The notes under the pieces were generated by a model. It had not been told where the DNA came from and did no database searches. It saw nothing but the letters and a program-made list of their open reading frames with translations. The position numbers were made by a program, and so were the translations under genes. A stretch of DNA of 64,000 nucleotides from Pigoraptor vietnamica (Eukaryota; Opisthokonta; Filasterea), in the NCBI GenBank assembly GCA_943704525.1, contig CALSCQ010000188.1:4017-68016 (forward strand), in the 5' to 3' direction. Of this stretch, positions 1 through 14,121 are shown one piece after another. Numbering within the stretch: position 1 is the first letter of the stretch; each line of letters opens with the position of its first letter.

Positions 1-41
<41 letters not shown>

Positions 42-391
42 ACAGTAACATCGCGTTACTCCCCACGTGATCGTCCCACAACCCAATGCCGCTGTCAGGG
101 CATCGCCCTCGCACACGCACTTCGCCAACACTCCCATCGACCACAGTTGCGCACACTCTATATACCCTGCGCGCGGGCCTCACAGCCCGTTGCCGGTCGG
201 GGTCTATAATTTTTGGCGCAACGAGAGGGATAGCCTGCGATTACTCACCTGCCAGCGAGCGCGCGATGAGCCGGCGGGTCTTGCGCTTCGGCGATATCAG
301 ACCTCTGACATACATACAATATGAAAAATGAAACAACGTAAGGGACACAAAGGGCACATCGCGTTCGTCCACACAGCCGCTGTATTGGAGG
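1..391. other. Left-edge non-coding stretch with poly(A) tract
   Basis: The window opens with 39 uninterrupted A residues (1-39). The rest is the 3' flank of UFM1, which ends at 392 on the minus strand. I see no conserved coding sequence. A TATATA-like string lies near 160, but no gene start can be tied to it. Confidence 0.5.
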
Positions 392-1311
392 CTAAGACGA
401 GTGGCCGACGCGATCGCGGGGAATCAACCGAAGCTCGGAGCCATGCTTGAGGAAAACGTTGCCTGTAAACATGTGCGTGTGAGTCTTCATGAAGCGAGAG
501 GGCGTAGCAGGACGACACAGCGAAGAAAACCAGCTGAACCACTCATAGTGTCTCGCACGCAACAAGCGAAAGAAGTCACAACGCACCGGCACTCTGCGCA
601 GGGTTGATGCCGACGCCATCTGCGATGGAATAGACAAGCAACCCGAAACATGAGCCAACAGGAACACTGCGAAAGCAGCAAAGCGCACTGTGCGTGCACA
701 GTCCCTCAGACCCACCGTTCGTGATGATGGCGCTGGTCGCCGCCGGCACCCGAAACTGCAACACCGCACAGTCGTCAACCACTGGTCCGCGAACAAGACG
801 CATGCTCAAGTGAAGAGGCCGCGCACACATTTCACAGAGAATGCGTTGGCAAGCGCACCTCCTCCGCGGCAAACTTGAGGACGGCAGTGAACGGCGTGCT
901 TTCGGGAACGCTCAGCCTGCATCGAGAGGAGTAAGATTGCGGGACGGAATGCAACTAGCAGAGTACGGGACAGTTGACGACCCCTCCAAACGCACGCACT
1001 CTCACGCACAGGCACGCACTACCGCAGCACGGCGGGACGACAAGAGTGGGAAAACAAGAGGCACAAACAGCGCTCACTCTGAACGAGTGACAGGAGCTTA
1101 CACTTTGAAGGGGAGCTTGGGATCCGACGTCAGCGTAATCTTGAACGTTACTTTCGACCTGTTTTTCGTGCGGCGAACGGTTCACCATTTGCACATCGCA
1201 CAGGGCGAGCAGGGAAAATAGAGGAGGGAGCCGGCAACGCGCGTGCGTGTGCAAGCGGCAGGGACACGAAGGGAAGATGGTCACTAGCTAGGCAGCAGAG
1301 AGCACCCACAT
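392..1311 (-). CDS. UFM1: Ubiquitin-fold modifier 1 (UFM1), six exons
   Basis: UFM1 is a small ubiquitin-like modifier attached to lysines by UBA5, UFC1 and UFL1, notably on ribosomes at the ER. The exons are tiny: 1158-1102, 916-859, 755-716, 619-587 and 462-392, all joined in phase, plus a first exon holding only the AT of the start codon. The spliced product is 86 residues. It starts [19 protein letters not shown], carries the core [11 protein letters not shown], and ends [11 protein letters not shown] followed by HSS. The exposed Val-Gly is the mature end, so HSS is the tail a UFSP protease would remove. Human UFM1 has a two-residue tail. The preferred first-exon end is AT at 1311-1310 before a GTGGGT donor. 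A closer AT before GTGCAA, giving a 36-nt intron, is the alternative. The gene is head-to-head with NSUN5. Identity is certain; exon 1 is less so. Confidence 0.9.
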
Positions 1312-1627
1312 TCTCCTTAGAGGCGTCCGCCGCACTCGGCTTGTGCGTCTCAGCTGCGAGTGTGTGTGTGTGTGTGTGTATGCGTGTGTGTGTGTGTGTG
1401 TGCGCGTGTGTGTGTGTGTCTGTTGCCGCACTGTCCCCTCTCTCCCCTCTTGTTCGTTCTCTGGCGTCGGCAGTTGGAAAGGTCCGGAAGTGATTGTTGC
1501 GACACGTGACCCTGTGATCAGGGCTGGCACGTGCGGCTGCTCCACTTCCTCACCTGCTTACAACAGCACACAAAGATCGTTTTCAATAAACTGCGTCACA
1601 GGCACTCTTCCCCCCGTCGTCCGTCCC
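1312..1627. promoter_or_regulatory. UFM1/NSUN5 divergent intergenic region with (GT)n
   Basis: This 316-bp space between two head-to-head starts must hold both promoters. It contains an interrupted (GT)n microsatellite at about 1361-1420 and a CACGTG palindrome at 1503-1508. I see no TATA box. Confidence 0.45.
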
Positions 1628-4516
<2,889 letters not shown>

Positions 4517-5001
4517 GTGTGCGGTATCCATTCGCTTTACCAGCGACGAACAATGGCGTTTTGAGGTCCGCGCAAGCATCAAGCATGCCAAAGCGCACCG
4601 CATACAATGCAGCTGCCACACGATTGGGCGCTCACACGTGCGACGGGACTGCTGTCTCGCGATGCAGTGTGTCATGGCGTGTCGCTGAACAGCGTGACGG
4701 GGCATGATGTTTCCACGCCTTCTCTCTGATCGCCCAATGAAATAAGGCAGCAGGAGGCCCGTGGAACAACAGAAAAGAGGGTACATCCAGTCCTATTGCA
4801 ACTGTTATTGGCCAGAGCAACGCGGCAGAGACAACGAAACAAGGCAGGCGACACGGCGCGGGCATAGGACGCGGCAGCGCAAAACGCGGGCGAGCGGCGA
4901 GGGCGCGACGATTAGGCTCGGCTATTCGCTGTGAGTCGAGGGGGAGCAGAGGGTTGGCGACGGGCGCCCATTATGGCAGGCATGCACACGCCCACTCACA
5001 C
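4517..5001. other. Intergenic, convergent 3' flanks of NSUN5 and G-alpha
   Basis: This is 485 bp between the NSUN5 stop and the G-alpha stop on the other strand. I see no conserved protein, RNA gene or repeat; it presumably carries both 3' ends. Confidence 0.4.
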
Positions 5002-6986
5002 TCACACGAGGCCGTAGTCGCGCAGGTTACTCTGGAGGATCGTGTCCTTGACCGAGAGGAAGACAAAGCGTATGTTCTCCGTGTCCGTCGCGCACGTGAA
5101 GTGGAAGTAGAGCGGCTTGGACGCGTTGCGGTTGAGCACGACAAAGAGGTCCAAGATAAACGCCTTGGCGGCCTCGAGATCACCGGGCTTGCCTGCGGTG
5201 GTTGGCGCGAGTGAGACGCACGTCGCGACACCCGACAATGCAACGGCAAGCAACGGGCGCGCAGTCGCACGGCGAACACGCACACGAACACGCAAACGCA
5301 GACGCACATGCACACGCACACGCATGCGCTGATGCAAGAGCCCACAGAAAGCGCGCAGAGTAGGGCAGCAAACGCACCCTCAAACGCGGGGAAGTACTTT
5401 GCAATGTCCGACTTCTTGATCTTCTCCTCGAGGAGGTCCGTCTTGTTGAGGAAGAGAATGATCGACGTCTTCTCAAACCACTTGTAGTTCACAATGTTGT
5501 CAAACAGCGCGCGGCTCTCCTGCATGCGATTCTAAGGGGAATGTGGGGGAAACAAGCGGCAGTGAGCCTCCGTCCGCAGCGCACGCACGCAGCACACACG
5601 CACATGGCCGTGCCAACACATCCACAGAGCGCACGCACGCACGCACGCACCTGGTTCTCGTCCTCGTATAGCACCTGGTCGTATTCGGAAAGCGCGACAA
5701 TAAAGATGATAGAGGTAACGCCCTCAAAGCAGTGGATCCACTTTCGCCGCTCGGAGCGCTGCCCGCCGACGTCGACCATTCTGCAAGCGCCCAGAGTCAG
5801 CAAGACGCAACACGACTGAAGAGATCCACGCGCTTGTGCGTGCGTGCGTGTGCAGGATGTGCACGATAGTGAGACAAACAACACGCAGTCCGCAGCACGC
5901 AGCGCACGCACGTGACCAGGGGCAACGCACCGGAAGATCACGTTGCTAATGGTGAACTTCGACTCGACAATGCCCGTCGTGGGCACGCGCACGCGCAGCA
6001 CGTCCTCCACCGTCGGCACAAAGTCGGCCGTGAAGATGCGATCTGTCGCATCCAGGTAGCTGCACGAACACACAGTCTCAGACACAGGGGCGATAAGAGC
6101 ACGCGTGCGCGCATCTCCAATGCGTGCAAACGTGCGACGTGCACAAAACACAGGCGCAGACAGACACGCACTATTTTGTCGAGTCGGACAGCTGGTACTC
6201 GCGGCGGCGCTCGTAGCACTCCTGCAACCCAGAGTCCGCCCACAGCGACTTGACGGCGGCCTTGACGTCCTCCTCAATCGTCGCCGTGTGCGTGAGATCG
6301 ACAGCCTCGATGAGCTTCACAAGCTCCTGCAGCATTTATAAGAAGAATAGGCTCAGCAGGGGCAAAACCCGCACACACAACACGCACGCACGCACACACA
6401 ACCCACAGAGCACGCACGCACACACAACCCACAGAGCACGCACACACACATACACAACGGAATGCTACTTACGTTGTTTGCGGGGTTGGCGTAGGCGATC
6501 TTGAGCTTCTCCATCGCGGCCGCCATGAGCTGCATCGACTTGAGAATGTTCTGAAAGACGAGCGGCTTGAACTCCATGCGGTCCTTCTGGCTGTAGCCCT
6601 CGCTGTAGATGATGCGCATCTGCTTCACAATGGTGCTCTTGCCAGACTCGCCCGCGCCTGCACGTGTTGCCGCCCGTCAGTCCCACGCGCCACGCAAACC
6701 ACCCGTCGGGACACTGCACGCCTACGGAAACGCATGCGCACACCACACACACACACAAGAGACACACACACGACACGCACGCGCGCCCATTCCCTCCCAA
6801 CACGGGACGCAAACCACCACAGCTGCCGAAACCCGCATACGCCGCACAGAGAGGCCCCATGCACGCACCGAGCAGCAGCAGCTTGACCTCTTTCCGCTGC
6901 GAGAGGCGGTCCTTCTTCAGCTCCTTCTCAATGTCATCGTTCCGCCGGCGCTGCGCCTTCTCCTCCGCGCTCAGAAAGCACGACAT
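5002..6986 (-). CDS. Heterotrimeric G-protein alpha subunit, Gq-like
   Basis: A GTP-binding alpha subunit that couples receptors to effectors at the plasma membrane. Seven exons, roughly 6986-6868, 6659-6472, 6335-6175, 6063-5932, 5780-5651, 5533-5376 and 5195-5002. Motifs in order: [14 protein letters not shown] (P-loop, split by an intron), RVRVPTTGI (switch I with Arg and Thr), [13 protein letters not shown] (switch II with catalytic Gln), FLNKTDLL and FTCATDT (guanine specificity). The C-terminus is NLRDYGLV. The start [12 protein letters not shown] resembles Gq (MACCLSEEAKEA): it has Cys3 for palmitoylation but no Gly2, so N-myristoylation is not expected. The GTG nine bases upstream is not a credible start. 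The last residues are close to Gq (EYNLV) but with Gly for Asn. Introns carry GT-rich repeats on the coding strand. Class assignment beyond Gq-like needs a phylogeny. Confidence 0.94.
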
Positions 6987-8038
6987 TCTCCCCACGTGTC
7001 ACGCCCGCGCGGCCACACGCGTACGCACGCGCGCACAGGCACCGCGCACCGCCACGCGTCAAAGCGGTAGGACGGCGGGCAGCTCGCACGCCGCGAGCGC
7101 CTCTGGCCGCGATTTGTGCGCGAACCGGCAGAAATGAAAGACGGCGCGAAATAGAGCTCGCTCCCCAGACGACTATCGCGCAGACACTCGAAGCAAAGGG
7201 CTCAAAAATGACCGCTGCTGATGTCCAAACGCACAGCTGCGAATCAAACCCGTCGCAGAGTCACCGCCCACACACCCGCAAGCACTCCCTTATGTCCGTT
7301 CACGACGAGCCTCACTCGCCGCAGCAGGACGCGCGCTGCCTGACGAAGCACGGCGATGCGTGAGCGTGCGTGCGTGCGTCTGCGTCTCCAGCACCTTGCG
7401 CGACCGTTCCTCGCCTCAGTGTCAATTACGGGCTAATTGGGCCAGTATGGGCGAGTATGGGCCGTGGGTGTGCGTGGCCCATGCACTGCGGGGGGGGTGG
7501 CTGTGCCGGGCAGGGACACTGAAAATACTGCCAAAAAAGCGCAAAAATGCGGACGATGGGCCAGTCTGCGCGTGCGGGCGGGTTCGGTCGTGGGTCGAGG
7601 ACTGGATCGAGCGCTGAATTCCAACACAAATTGGGGCTGTCGTCAAATTTTGCGCGCCGTGGGGGTCGGAGTCACGGTCTCCCAAAATAGCCGGCCACGC
7701 GGAGTAAGCCCGAGTTGACTCCGGATCACTCTCCCGCACCGCGTGGCCGCTGGCAATCAGAGCGAGAGAGAGGGAGCGACGCGACAGACGTCTCATAACG
7801 CAGCACTGTGGCCGTCGTCTTCGCCCTCTTTTCCCTCTCGTTCCCGGGGTGGTCAGGTGAGGCGCTCGCGGTGGTCGTGATCTGGCGTACGGCGGGCTGT
7901 AGCGCAGTGGTGGCAGTTTTGTAGTGCGGACGATTAGTGCGGCGCGCGAGCAGCGAAGAGATTGTGGCCGATTCGGACACGTGGGCGCTCGTCTTAACGG
8001 GCTCTTTTGCATCTTATTTGCGGGTGCAGACGCTGAAA
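6987..8038. promoter_or_regulatory. G-alpha/eL30 divergent intergenic region
   Basis: This is 1052 bp between two divergent starts. CACGTG lies at 6993-6998, just before the G-alpha start. The sequence ending TTTGCGGGTGCAG at about 8030 looks like a splice acceptor, so eL30 may have a 5'-UTR intron. No conserved coding sequence was found on either strand. Confidence 0.4.
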
Positions 8039-8850
8039 ATGGTGGCGACGAAGAAGACGAAGAAGACGCAGGAGGGCATCAACAGCCGCCTCGCGCTCGT
8101 CATGAAGAGCGGCAAGTACACGCTCGGCTACAAGAGCACGCTCAAGACGCTCCGCCAGGGCAAGGTGCGCCGCGAACTCTGTGGCCCTTCTTTGGTCCCT
8201 TCCTGCCCCGCTTGTGCGGCTCTCGCGCCCCTTTTGTCACTTCTGGGAAAGACGTGTTCTGTAGGACGTGTTGAAGAGGGTCGCTTTTGCTTGGCATGCA
8301 ATTACCTGCAAAGTGCTGTGCGTGCGTAGTGGGGCATTGGGCGCGGAATTAGAAGTGCTGGCAGCAGAATATGCGACTTTTTTGCAGTCGGACTGTTTGT
8401 GCTGCACGGGCACTTGTGGACGACATTGCGAGCTGCGTTTTCGCTATTCACCGCTTGTGGTTCGGTGTCTCTCGCTCTCTCTCTCTCTCTCGCGTGTGGT
8501 TCGGGGTCTCTCGCTCTCTCTCTCTCTCTCTCTCGCGTCACGCTCTCCTCTCGTGTTCTGTGCCGCCGTCAGTCTCTTTATCCCTTTTCGTGTTTGCTGG
8601 CTGTTGCCTGACATTTCCGTGCCTTGCGCTGCAGTCGAAGCTCATCATCATTGCCGGCAACTGCCCCCCGCTCCGCAAGTCCGAGATTGAGTACTATGCC
8701 ATGCTCGCCAAGACGGGCGTGCACCACTACTCTGGCAACAATATCGACCTCGGCACGGCCTGCGGCAAGTACTTCCGCGTGTGCACGCTGTCGATCACGG
8801 ACCCCGGCGACTCGGACATCATCCGCACGATGCCTGGCGAGGGCCAGTAG
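8039..8850 (+). CDS. RPL30: Large ribosomal subunit protein eL30
   Basis: eL30 is a small structural protein of the cytosolic 60S subunit. Exon 1 (8039-8164) encodes [20 protein letters not shown] through LRQGK, and exon 2 (8635-8850) starts [19 protein letters not shown]. It continues through [18 protein letters not shown] and ends in PGEGQ. The length is 113 residues, close to the usual 115 in animals. The 470-nt intron is unusually long for this window and contains (TC)n runs at about 8467-8540. The ATG is the first in frame, directly after a likely 5'-UTR acceptor. Identity is certain. Confidence 0.97.
8466..8540. repeat. (TC)n microsatellite in eL30 intron
   Basis: Two runs of TC dinucleotides, split by a duplicated GTGTGGTTCGG-like segment, lie in the intron upstream of the acceptor. 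They make it pyrimidine-rich. Confidence 0.8.
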
Positions 8851-9025
8851 GCGTCACACCACCCTGCGCGTGGCAATATAGAGCGCGCGTGAACTATGCC
8901 CTGCTTTTGCGTCGAAGTATGGTTTTGTGTGCTCCGAATGGCACTAGGCTCTGAAAACTGCATTCACTCGCACTGCAACGCCACGCACGCAAACGCACAC
9001 GCACGCAAATCGAGCACGCGGAAAA

Positions 9026-10275
9026 TCACTCGTCGCCGGCATCGAGGGCGATCTTGGCGGGCGCTTCGGGCAGGGCGTTGAAGATGGGCAGCGCGATCGA
9101 ATCGGCCGTCTTGATGTGCACAGACTGCACGTTCTTCCACTTTTTGGGCACGAGATTGGCAGCCTGGTCGGCGACCTCGACCACATTCGCGACAATGTCC
9201 GCCACGGAATGCGCCGTCGTGGCGACCTTGATGGCACTGCGAACCATGCGACAGAATCAGACGGGAGGTGGGCGAGTGTGCGCAGCCAGAGAACAAAGTC
9301 GTGTGTGCAGCAACCACCGATGTGCAGGCAAGAGCACGGCAACGCAAGACCCACCACGACGTCCCCGTCCCAAGGTTGAAGTACGTGGCGCCAATCGCGT
9401 TGGAGATCTCAAGGCGGAGATTCGCGCGGGTGAGGTTCACGGGAATGGGTTGTCTGCGTGAAATGGGCTCAGTGCGTGCACACAGAATTATACCGCCAAT
9501 CAATGCGATATTCGCGCATATGCACCGAGGGACACGCACTTTTTCTTCTCGAAAAACGTCTTTCCAATCAGCTTCGGGAGAAGAGGGACGATGCGGTCGT
9601 CGGCGAGAAAGACGTCGTACGAGTTGCACAGCTGGCGCTTGGCCTCAAACTGCTTGTAGTTTGCGCGCAGCTTCGAAATGCCGATAACCTTGGACACGGA
9701 CGTGATCCCCGCCGCCGCCAGCTTCTCCTTGTACTCCTTCTGCGGGTCCTTCGTGAACAGGCAGACGTCGACGTCGCGGCCGGCGAGCAGGCTGTGGGGC
9801 AATTTTCTGCAACACATTTCGAATTGTAAGCAGAACGCAAGGGCACATCCAACAGGCAAAGGCACATACACTGTCGCTGGTTGTAACAGCAGAACATAAT
9901 ACAGAGACGCTCGCATACTCATAGTAGTCGCAACACTTCCAAGGCAAATACAGCGCTCGCGGCAACGCCAACAGCGCAGGGCGGCAAGGGCACTCACAGC
10001 CGGTGCTGCTTTGGCTTGACCTGCGGCATGGTCTTGAGGCCAATCGTGAGCCATATAATGTGCTCGTCCTCAATGAGCTCGTTCGCCTCCTCATCGCGCT
10101 TCTTGATGTGCGCCACAAGGGCGCGCACCGCCCTCTCCACCTGCGCGGAGGGCCGCTCAGACGTGCTGCCGACGTGACAACCACACATGGCACCTTAGAG
10201 CACATTCACACACACATCCACACACCCACACCCACACCAACACCCACACCCACACACCTGCTCACGGTCCAGCAT
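9026..10275 (-). CDS. RSL1D1: Ribosomal L1 domain-containing protein 1 homologue
   Basis: This is a nucleolar L1-fold protein of the RSL1D1 (CSIG)/Cic1 group, involved in ribosome biogenesis. It is not ribosomal protein uL1. Five exons: 10275-10258 (only MLDREQ), 10140-9998, then about 9811-9553, 9450-9352 and 9244-9026. Joining exon 1 to the GTGGAG that follows the acceptor gives MLDREQVERAVRALV, matching human LDKEQVRKAVDAL. Other matches are LPHSLLAGRDVDVCLFTKD, the YDVFLADDRIVPLLPKLIGK block, VNLTRANLRLEISNAIG and the C-terminal LPIFNAL. It stops soon after the L1 fold and lacks the long basic tail of the human protein. The gene is divergent from TTC12. Confidence 0.92.
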
Positions 10276-10612
10276 GGCTGCTTGGGTCACACGGTTGCTG
10301 CGGCGCAACGCACTCCGCAGTCGCACAATTTCAACAGTCAGACTGATCGCCACACGTGCAAGGGCATGTTACCCACGGCCATCCGGGCATCACGTGACCG
10401 CCGGAATGCGTTCCACTTCGGCGTTGCGAGGTGGCACCGCTGTCTGTGTTGCGGCGATGCGGCCGATGCCCCTGCTGGCGTATTTGTTATGTGCGCATTA
10501 GATGTGCGCGTGCATGTGTGCGTGCAGTCGTTTTTGACACCATACTCCTTCGGCATTTTGCGTGTGCGTGTGCGTCTCTCTTGCGCGAGTGCTGTTCTCA
10601 CGCGCCGCCGCC
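10276..10612. promoter_or_regulatory. RSL1D1/TTC12 divergent promoter region
   Basis: This 337-bp space separates two head-to-head starts. It includes CACGTG at 10391-10396. No TATA box or conserved open frame is visible. Confidence 0.4.
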
Positions 10613-13435
10613 ATGGACGACCTCGTGCTGCCCAAGAATGCCGACCTCGACGACTTTCTTTCCCGTGTGGACATGGTCGAAGCGCTCATTCGCGGCCTGA
10701 AGGAGGGCTCCATTGACCCTGCCACCGTGCCGGACTCCCCGGACGACGTGCTCGGCAACGGCGCGTCCGTGCGCGTGACGGCAGACCGCACGCTCATCAC
10801 GGGCGCCGGCAAGAAAGCCGCCGGTCAGAACGGCGCGGGTGGCACCCAGGGTGACAAGCCCGCGCAGCAGGCGTCAGCGCCGTCCCAGGTGCCGTCGTCG
10901 GCGGGCGCTCCAAAGAAGAAGGGTCCGACCAACTACGCTGCGTGGGAGCGGTTTGCCGACGGGGACGACGACACGGACGCCGCGCCGCCATCGATGGTGG
11001 GTCCCGAGGGCGAGTCGTTCATGAGACACCTCGAAGCGGACGCAGCAGAACGGCGCGCGCGGAAGGATGCGCGTGAGAAGGAGGCGGAGGGGCTGAAGGC
11101 GCAGGGGAACGCGGCGTTCAAGGCGGGCCGTTTCGACGAGGCCGTGGACCGGTACAGCGACGCCATCGAGCGCATGCCGTACAGCACGGTGCTGCTGACC
11201 AACCGCGCGCAGGCCTACCACCGCCTTGGCGACTATCGTGCCGCGCGCAGCGACTGCGACCGCGCCCTCGACATTGACCCCCGGTGCGTCAAGGCGCGCG
11301 TGAGGAGGGGCCTGGCGCACCACTGCGAGGGCCGCTACGCCGAGGCACTCGCTGACTTTGCCGCCGCCGTGAAGATCGATCCCTCGGCCGAGCGCGATGT
11401 ACGCGCATACATTGAGACGACGGAGCACAGCCGCCAGCTAGCGGAGGCCGACCAGGCCGCGCGCGAGGCGCTGGAGGGCGGAAAGGGCGGCTCGGAGGGC
11501 GCGCGGGCTATCGCAAACGCAGTGGGCCGTCTCCTCGCATCCGCGGCGAGCGTGGGAGAGGTGGCCGCGGCCGCCGTCGCGTGCAAGGCAGCGCTCTTGG
11601 GGGGCGACGCACAGGAGCTCGGTGGGTGGCTGCGGGACTGGCGCTTGCGTGCGGGCCTGAGCGCGTGTGCGGTGCGCGGTTGCGCGTGTTAGGATGTGCG
11701 GTTTATTTCCATGTCCGTGGTCACTGATCTTGCCCATCGCTGTCCGACAGCGCGGCGAAGGGCCGCGTTTCGCGTGTCTGGAGGGCTCGGCGCACTCACA
11801 GCCTGCCCAGCCGTCGCTCGCTATGCGGCCGCGTGTGCGGGGGGCGACGGAGTTCCTGAAGGGCGCGCAGTCGCCGCCGCCGTGCTCGACCTGCTGGACG
11901 CCGCGTGCACCGACGACGGTACGTTCACTGTGTTACTGCAGTGCGCGTGCATTCACACAATCGCTTGCGTGGCCTGCCATAAGAACTTGGGCTCTGTCGT
12001 TTCTGGCTGCGTCATGCGGACCCTTTCTCCCCTGTGCCACGTCCCCTACCCAGCAGCCATCCGTGTGCTGATCGTGCCTTGCTCCGCAGCGACAAACCAA
12101 AGCGGCCTTGCCGAAGCGCCCGGTGCACTGGCGGCCGTTGGCATTCTTGCGGGGGACCGCAGCCCCCTCGTTGCGGAGCGGGCGCTCCAGCTACTCGCCA
12201 CTGTCACGCGATCGCCGCGCGCACGCGGTGCCGTCGTCCAACACGAGGAGCTCGTCCGCCGCGTCTTTGAGCGCGTGATGGGTTCGGCCGACCCCTTCGC
12301 ATCGGCCCTGTACGCCTTGTCACACCTGTGTCTCGAAGCCGCCGTTCGTGAGCGATGCGTGGAGCGCTTTTCAGCGCTCGTGCCGCGCCTCGTCGATCGC
12401 GCGGCTGACGTGCGCGCTGCGAAGCTGTGTGCGCCGGCACTCGCGGCGCTCGGCAACATGGCCATGGACGCCGAACTGCGCGCGCGCTTTCGCGAGGCCA
12501 AGTGCGTCGAGCGCATTGTTGCGCTGGGCGCGACCACCGCCGCGGGCATTGCGGGTGGGAGCGCGGCAGCGGGCGCGGCCGAGTCCCTGCTCGCCCTCAT
12601 GCTCAATCTGTCGCTGGACGAGCCTGCGCTGGCGCTGCTGGGCACTAGCGAGGGCGTGGCGGCGGTGGTCGGCCTCGCCCGCGCCGACGAGAGCGTTGTG
12701 CGCCAGCGTGCTGCGACCCTGTTGGCGCGGTGGGTTCTCCTCCCCGCTTATTTCCCGCACCTGTGTTGTTCATAGTCGTCTGCAGCTGCTCGTGCGCCTA
12801 TGTCCTCTGTCTAAGCAGTGTCGCCACAGGCTTGCTAAGAGCGAGTCGGTTGCGGCGGCACTTGCATCCGACGATGGAATGGCGCTTGTGGTGCGCCTGT
12901 GCGAGGATCCCGATGCCGCGGCCGGCGGTGTGCGGTGTTTCGCCGCATGCACGCAGCGAAATCCCGCCGCGTGGCAGGCGGCCGTGCGCCTGAACGCCGG
13001 TGCGACCCTCGTGCGCGCGCTCGACCTCGCGGCAAAAGGGTCACAGGGCGATGCGCTTCTCGCAAACGCGGCGCTGGCGCTGGCCAACTGCGCGCAGAAC
13101 GGTATGGTATCCCAATGCCACATACAGCAGACACTCACGCGCACCTAGGCACGGACATTCTGCCCCTTACCTCCGTACAGTTTTGGTGCAGCTGTTCACT
13201 GACATATGGCTCCGCCTCCTCAACAGCGGACTTTTGCGAGAAGCTTGTTGGCGGCGACTGTGTAGCGCGGCTCGTGGAGCTGGCGAAGCGCGAGCCCGGC
13301 CCCGTGCAGGAGAACGCGGCCGTGGCCCTTGCACGCCTGGCGCGCGGCAATCCCGCGCACCTCGAGCGCCTGCGAGCGCTTGGCGCCATCGAAATTCTGC
13401 ACACCCGCCTCGCGCAGTCCAAAAGCGCAACATAG
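10613..13435 (+). CDS. TTC12: TTC12, axonemal dynein assembly factor
   Basis: A TPR and armadillo-like repeat protein that works in the cytoplasm to assemble dynein arms. In humans its loss removes single-headed inner arms. The start MDDLVLPKNADLDDFLSRVD matches the acidic N-terminus of the family. TPRs begin EGLKAQGNAAFKAGRFDEAV, followed by TNRAQAYHRLGDYRAARSDC. The long helical second half runs through several exons with intron breaks near 11620-11720, 11920-12090, 12730-12830 and 13100-13215. It ends GAIEILHTRLAQSKSAT, close to human LHGLEILNSTMKYISDS. A low-complexity Ala/Gly/Gln stretch lies at about residues 60-105. The window also carries a dynein heavy chain 15 kb downstream. Internal exon edges are approximate. 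Confidence 0.92.
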
Positions 13436-13529
13436 CGCGACCTCGTAACCAAAAGAAAACAAAACATCTGGTAGCAGTCGCATGCCCACTTTGGCTCATG
13501 CGGCGCTTGGAATGCACGTTTAATCGACC

Positions 13530-14058
13530 TCACGCGGGCGGCTGCGGCTGCGGCTGCGCGGGCGCAAACAGCTGGATCTTTTCTGCGCTCCACCCGTACC
13601 AGCCCGCTGCATGCACCTGCGACCACACGTGCGGGACAAAGAAGTCGTCCGGACTCTCCTCCTCCTCGTACTTGAACTTGAGCTCGGGGAAGCGCTGCGC
13701 CGGGGTTTCCATCAGAGGCAGCACTGGAGGGACTCAGCAGGCAAGAAGGGTAATCGACGAAACAATCCAAACAGAACACAATATGACCAAAACATACACA
13801 CGCGCGCACCTTTAACCTCGCGAGGGGAAATTGGAGGGCAGCGCGCTCGATGGTCGCCATGACGACGTCAACCGAAACGCTGTGTTTCGCCACGTCGTCG
13901 ACGCGCGATGCAAAGTAGGAGAGCACCTGCCGAGCGAGACACGAGAGCATATGAGTGTGTGTTGTGTGTGCTGTGCTGTGCTGTGTTTTGTGAGTGAATG
14001 AGTGAGTGAGTGAGTGAGTGAGTGAGTGTGTGTGTGTGTATGTGTGTGTGTGTGTGTG

Positions 14059-14121
<63 letters not shown>

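Noticed and set aside
1-39. Poly(A) run as telomere or retroposed tail
   Set aside because: Pure A is not a telomere repeat, and nothing to its left can be seen. It could be a contig edge, so no claim is made.
9026-10275. Gene as ribosomal protein uL1 (RPL10A)
   Set aside because: The N-terminus LDREQVERAV, the DVCLFTKD block and the overall exon content match RSL1D1, not uL1.
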